A DNA stretch of 64,000 nt from Streptomyces cellostaticus (lineage in GTDB: Bacteria > Actinomycetota > Actinomycetes > Streptomycetales > Streptomycetaceae): the NCBI RefSeq assembly GCF_001513965.1, contig NZ_KQ948027.1:45601-109600 (forward strand), given 5' to 3'. The translations under genes and the position numbers were made by a program. Under the pieces are notes generated by a model. It had not been told where the DNA came from. It searched no databases and worked only from the letters and a program-made list of their open reading frames with translations. The number at the start of each line of letters is the position of its first letter. Within the stretch, counting starts at the first letter, position 1. Below, piece by piece: positions 61,814-64,000 of the stretch.

Positions 61814-62203
61814 ATGGGGAAAGCTATGCGCCTGTACTGGGGATATGTCGCGGTTGGGGCACTCGTCGTCGCGTGGACCCAGCGATGGGCCCTCCCGATC
61901 ATCGCCGCCTTGTCCGTTGCGGTCTTCGCCTACGCTTCCTTCCAGGTGCCGGTCTGGTGTGGGGCGGTCAATCGGGACGGTCGGACCTACTGCCGGAACA
62001 ACGCTTACGGCGTACTGATGGGGTGCCGAAACCGCCAGCATCGTTGGCAGAAGCTTAAGATGATCGTGTTGCGGAGCAAAGTCGGGGACGTGAGTCGTGC
62101 CGTTTTCCCGACCGCGAAGGAGAAGTTCAACGCCTTCTTGGCCGTAGCCGGCCTGCTCTCCGCGATCGCAGCAGTGATCGTCCCCGTCTTCACCGGTGAC
62201 TGA
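61814..62203 (+). CDS. Small membrane protein with CGA...CRNN motif
   Basis: 129 residues. Two spans at about 8-40, a cytoplasmic or external loop with VPVWCGAVNRDGRTYCRNNA and GVLMGCRNRQHRWQKLKM, and a last span at about 107-127. The Cys-Gly-Ala ... Cys-Arg-Asn-Asn ... His-Arg-Trp-Gln-Lys layout recurs, in my memory, in hypothetical proteins of actinobacterial mobile DNA; three cysteines and a histidine could bind a metal. Function unknown. Confidence 0.65.
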   Translation: MGKAMRLYWGYVAVGALVVAWTQRWALPIIAALSVAVFAYASFQVPVWCGAVNRDGRTYCRNNAYGVLMGCRNRQHRWQKLKMIVLRSKVGDVSRAVFPTAKEKFNAFLAVAGLLSAIAAVIVPVFTGD

Positions 62204-62407
62204 TCGCCCGCACACCTCGGGCCGTGGCGTGCAGTTTGAAAGCCGTCGTGCCATGCTCACCGGGCAGGTTGGTGTGGTTGCTGTACTCCGGTTCAGCAGC
62301 GGTGCTGTCAGTCGCGCCCACGGTTGGCCCAGGTAGGGATGCCGTACGACCCCTAATAATCCAGACTGGAAGGTGTCTAATCCTTACGGCCACATAGCGC
62401 CCTTGGA

Positions 62408-63025
62408 ATGCCAATGAATCACAGGTTGCAGCGTGTTGCCATTCTCTGCGATGTCCCACTTCTGCGACGGGGAATTCAGTATGCTCTGAGTGCGGCAGCC
62501 GATCTGCAACTTGAGATCTTCTCATCAAGAGGAGGTGAAACGGCACTAAAAAGCAAAAGTGAGTCTGAATTGCCGGACGTTGTGATCCTTGTTCCGTCGG
62601 CTTTCGATGTTATCCATGAAGGAATTTCTCATCTGTGTCACCGCGGATGCAGAGTGATCGTTCTGTCTTCCTCGACGATACAGTGTGATGCAATGACGGC
62701 AATTCACGCGGGAGCGCGCGGGTATCTAGACCATGATGTCGAAGAGTCGGAATTGCTCACGGCAATCCGAACAGTTGCATGCGATCGAACCTACATTTCC
62801 GCGAACGTCACGCAACTCCTCGGCGTTAACGCGAGCATCACCGGACGGGAAAGACAGATTCTGGAACTTCTTGCAGCCGGATATACGGATCGAGAGATTG
62901 CAAGAAAGCTGCAAATAAGTGAGCATACGGTGCATTCGCATTTAGATCGACTGCGAGCGAAGACTGGACTGAGGCGACGGGCGGATCTAACTCGCCTCGC
63001 GCTGAAACATGGGATGCCGAAGTGA
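62408..63025 (+). CDS. LuxR/NarL-type regulator with degenerate receiver
   Basis: 205 residues (start at 62408 or 62414). The N-terminus keeps the receiver fold (RVAILCDVPLLRRGIQYAL, RVIVLSSSTIQCDAMTAIHAGARGYLDHD) but the phosphoacceptor Asp is replaced: the strand reads LPDVVILVPSAFD. The acidic pair is CD, and the conserved Lys after GYL is missing. The C-terminal LuxR HTH is intact (ITGRERQILELLAAGYTDREIARKLQISEHTVHSHLDRL is residues about 143-181). So it should be phosphorylation-independent. The gene is markedly AT-richer than the core genes, a sign of transfer. Confidence 0.88.
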   Translation: MPMNHRLQRVAILCDVPLLRRGIQYALSAAADLQLEIFSSRGGETALKSKSESELPDVVILVPSAFDVIHEGISHLCHRGCRVIVLSSSTIQCDAMTAIHAGARGYLDHDVEESELLTAIRTVACDRTYISANVTQLLGVNASITGRERQILELLAAGYTDREIARKLQISEHTVHSHLDRLRAKTGLRRRADLTRLALKHGMPK

Positions 63026-63185
63026 ATCGTGTGGGTAGTTCCACCTGTAGCGTGGGTAGCTCTTCCCCTTTCTCCTCCTAGGGCATCAGAGCAGACTGAG
63101 GTTGATCGGCATGACGTGTTTGTGGCCGATGGGGTGGGCTCCGTTTCGAGGGGGCGGACCTCAGCGACACCCGCAGGGGATGATC

Positions 63186-64000
63186 ATGAAAAAGAGCGTA
63201 GTGCACGGCATCAGTGTAGGTACGGCGTCATGCATGATGACTGGTGTTTGTGGCTTCGTCGCAAGCCAGGCGAGTGCAGCGCCCGCCGCGCCTGTGAAAG
63301 TAGTGGCCAAACTAGCTCCTCGTGCGAGCTACGACATACCCGCAGATGTGGCTTCATGCGTAGCGGCCACGGCGAGTGAGACTATTGCTGCGGGAAAGGG
63401 GATAGGGTCAGGGTTCAAGTTCGTTAAGCTGATCTCAACGCGGGTCGCGGTTAATGAAACGACGAGGCGCATCCCAGAGGCTGTCGGCAAGAAAGCCGGA
63501 GAGCAAATCCTCAGGCAGTTGCTCAGCGACAAAAACCTGGTTCAATCCCTTGCGCCCACAAAAGAAGACGTCGTAATCTTCACCATCGCAACTGGGGCTG
63601 CAATTGTTGGCGGGTGGGTGCCGGTAACGGTTGGGGCTATCATCGTAAAGGCCAAATGCTTCCCTGCGCCTGCATACCACAAGATGCGCAACAAGAGTCA
63701 CAAGGAGAGTGGTCTCCTTGGCCTCTTGTTGCACAATGCTGGAACGGGCACCACGGGTACGACGCAGACGCCGCCAACGGGTACCGCGCAGACGCCGGCG
63801 GGTACGACGCAGACTCCGCCGACCAGCACCACGGGTACGACGATTGGCACGACGCAGACGCCGCCGACCGGCACCACCGCTGCACCGTTGGGTACGACCA
63901 CGACGTCACCTAGCGGTGTTCCGTTCGTGCAACTTGGGGGCACACCGCCGACCAGCACGACGCAGACGCCACCGACCAGCACCACGGGTACGACGCAGAC
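63186..64000 (+). CDS. Secreted protein with Thr/Pro-repeat stalk, cut by window end
   Basis: The frame is open from the ATG at 63186 (CAGGGGATG upstream) to the last base, 271 codons. Signal peptide MKKSVVHGISVGTASCMMTG then VCGFVASQASA. Residues about 32-130 are a soluble, partly helical domain; about 119-145 are hydrophobic (VVIFTIATGAAIVGGWVPVT). From about residue 187 the protein is Thr/Pro/Gly repeats such as TGTTQTPPTST, continuing off the window. This is a stalk-like or linker region expected of a cell-surface protein. No known domain. The repeat DNA is itself tandem. Confidence 0.72.
   Translation, partial: MKKSVVHGISVGTASCMMTGVCGFVASQASAAPAAPVKVVAKLAPRASYDIPADVASCVAATASETIAAGKGIGSGFKFVKLISTRVAVNETTRRIPEAVGKKAGEQILRQLLSDKNLVQSLAPTKEDVVIFTIATGAAIVGGWVPVTVGAIIVKAKCFPAPAYHKMRNKSHKESGLLGLLLHNAGTGTTGTTQTPPTGTAQTPAGTTQTPPTSTTGTTIGTTQTPPTGTTAAPLGTTTTSPSGVPFVQLGGTPPTSTTQTPPTSTTGTTQ
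63751..64000 (+). repeat. Degenerate Thr/Pro-coding tandem repeat
   Basis: Units near ACGACGCAGACGCCGCCGAC followed by CAGCACCACGGGT recur with changes inside the last gene and run to the window end. Confidence 0.75.

Noticed and set aside
59406..64000. Integrase or conjugation gene in the element
   Set aside because: No tyrosine/serine recombinase, relaxase or FtsK-like motif in any frame; expected beyond the window.

Overview
This is a stretch of Streptomyces chromosome (inference). The DNA is very GC-rich with strongly third-position-GC coding frames. It carries actinomycete hallmarks: a Ni-type SOD with its processing protease, a mycobacterial-style fused 2-oxoglutarate decarboxylase, a conservon (cvnABCD), HspR-type control of lon, a Ku/LigD pair, many GTG starts and 4-bp stop/start overlaps. 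From memory the order sodN - malic enzyme - kgd - lon - conservon - ligD/ku resembles the S. coelicolor core region around SCO5254-SCO5309; this was not checked by alignment.

Layout. 1-5.7 kb: 3' end of a PPK2 kinase, a PadR/membrane-protein pair, a secreted lipase-like hydrolase, sodN/sodX, a CGNR zinc-finger protein and a methyltransferase. 5.9-12 kb: a small secreted protein, an amino-acid ABC importer operon (minus), malic enzyme and a quinone-oxidoreductase-like dehydrogenase. 12-15.5 kb: a small HTH gene with twin operators coupled to a Clp-N protein, then a DUF4097-PadR operon behind a perfect palindrome. 15.5-23.3 kb: kgd, an OmpR/histidine-kinase pair, a spermidine-synthase-like protein and a rhomboid-like protein. 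23.7-31.8 kb: lon behind a HAIR box, a soluble Ser/Thr kinase, three consecutive secreted glycine-rich proteins, and a PAS-GAF-SpoIIE phosphatase. 32-34.6 kb: a secreted GH25 lysozyme with a 95-bp tandem array at its 3' end, a MarR regulator and a PP2C-like phosphatase. 35-40.7 kb: the conservon followed by a styrene-monooxygenase-like flavoprotein. 40.7-47.8 kb: an NlpC/P60 hydrolase, a TetR unit, secreted proteins and two divergently transcribed di-iron proteins of different families. 47.8-53 kb: a FtsW/PBP pair and a lipoprotein/orphan sensor kinase. 53-59 kb: a phosphatase, a NERD protein, LigD polymerase/Ku and hypothetical proteins.

At 59,365-59,405 the core chromosome stops inside a tRNA. 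Only the 3' half of a tRNA-Arg(CCG), from the anticodon loop to the discriminator base, is present on the minus strand, followed by its terminator. Everything to its right looks foreign: less GC-biased codon use, lipoprotein, membrane and surface proteins of no recognised family, and an orphan LuxR-type regulator with a degenerate receiver. I read 59.4-64 kb as the start of an integrated element whose other end, integrase and intact tRNA lie beyond the window.

The most interesting parts are the secreted glycine-rich trio (27.5-29.5 kb), one member of which carries a transposase-like helix-turn-helix after a collagen-like linker; the tRNA-bounded element and its Thr/Pro-repeat surface protein; and several tandem arrays (95 bp x 3-4, 36 bp x 5, 14 bp x 6). 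No rRNA, complete tRNA, CRISPR array or insertion sequence was found.
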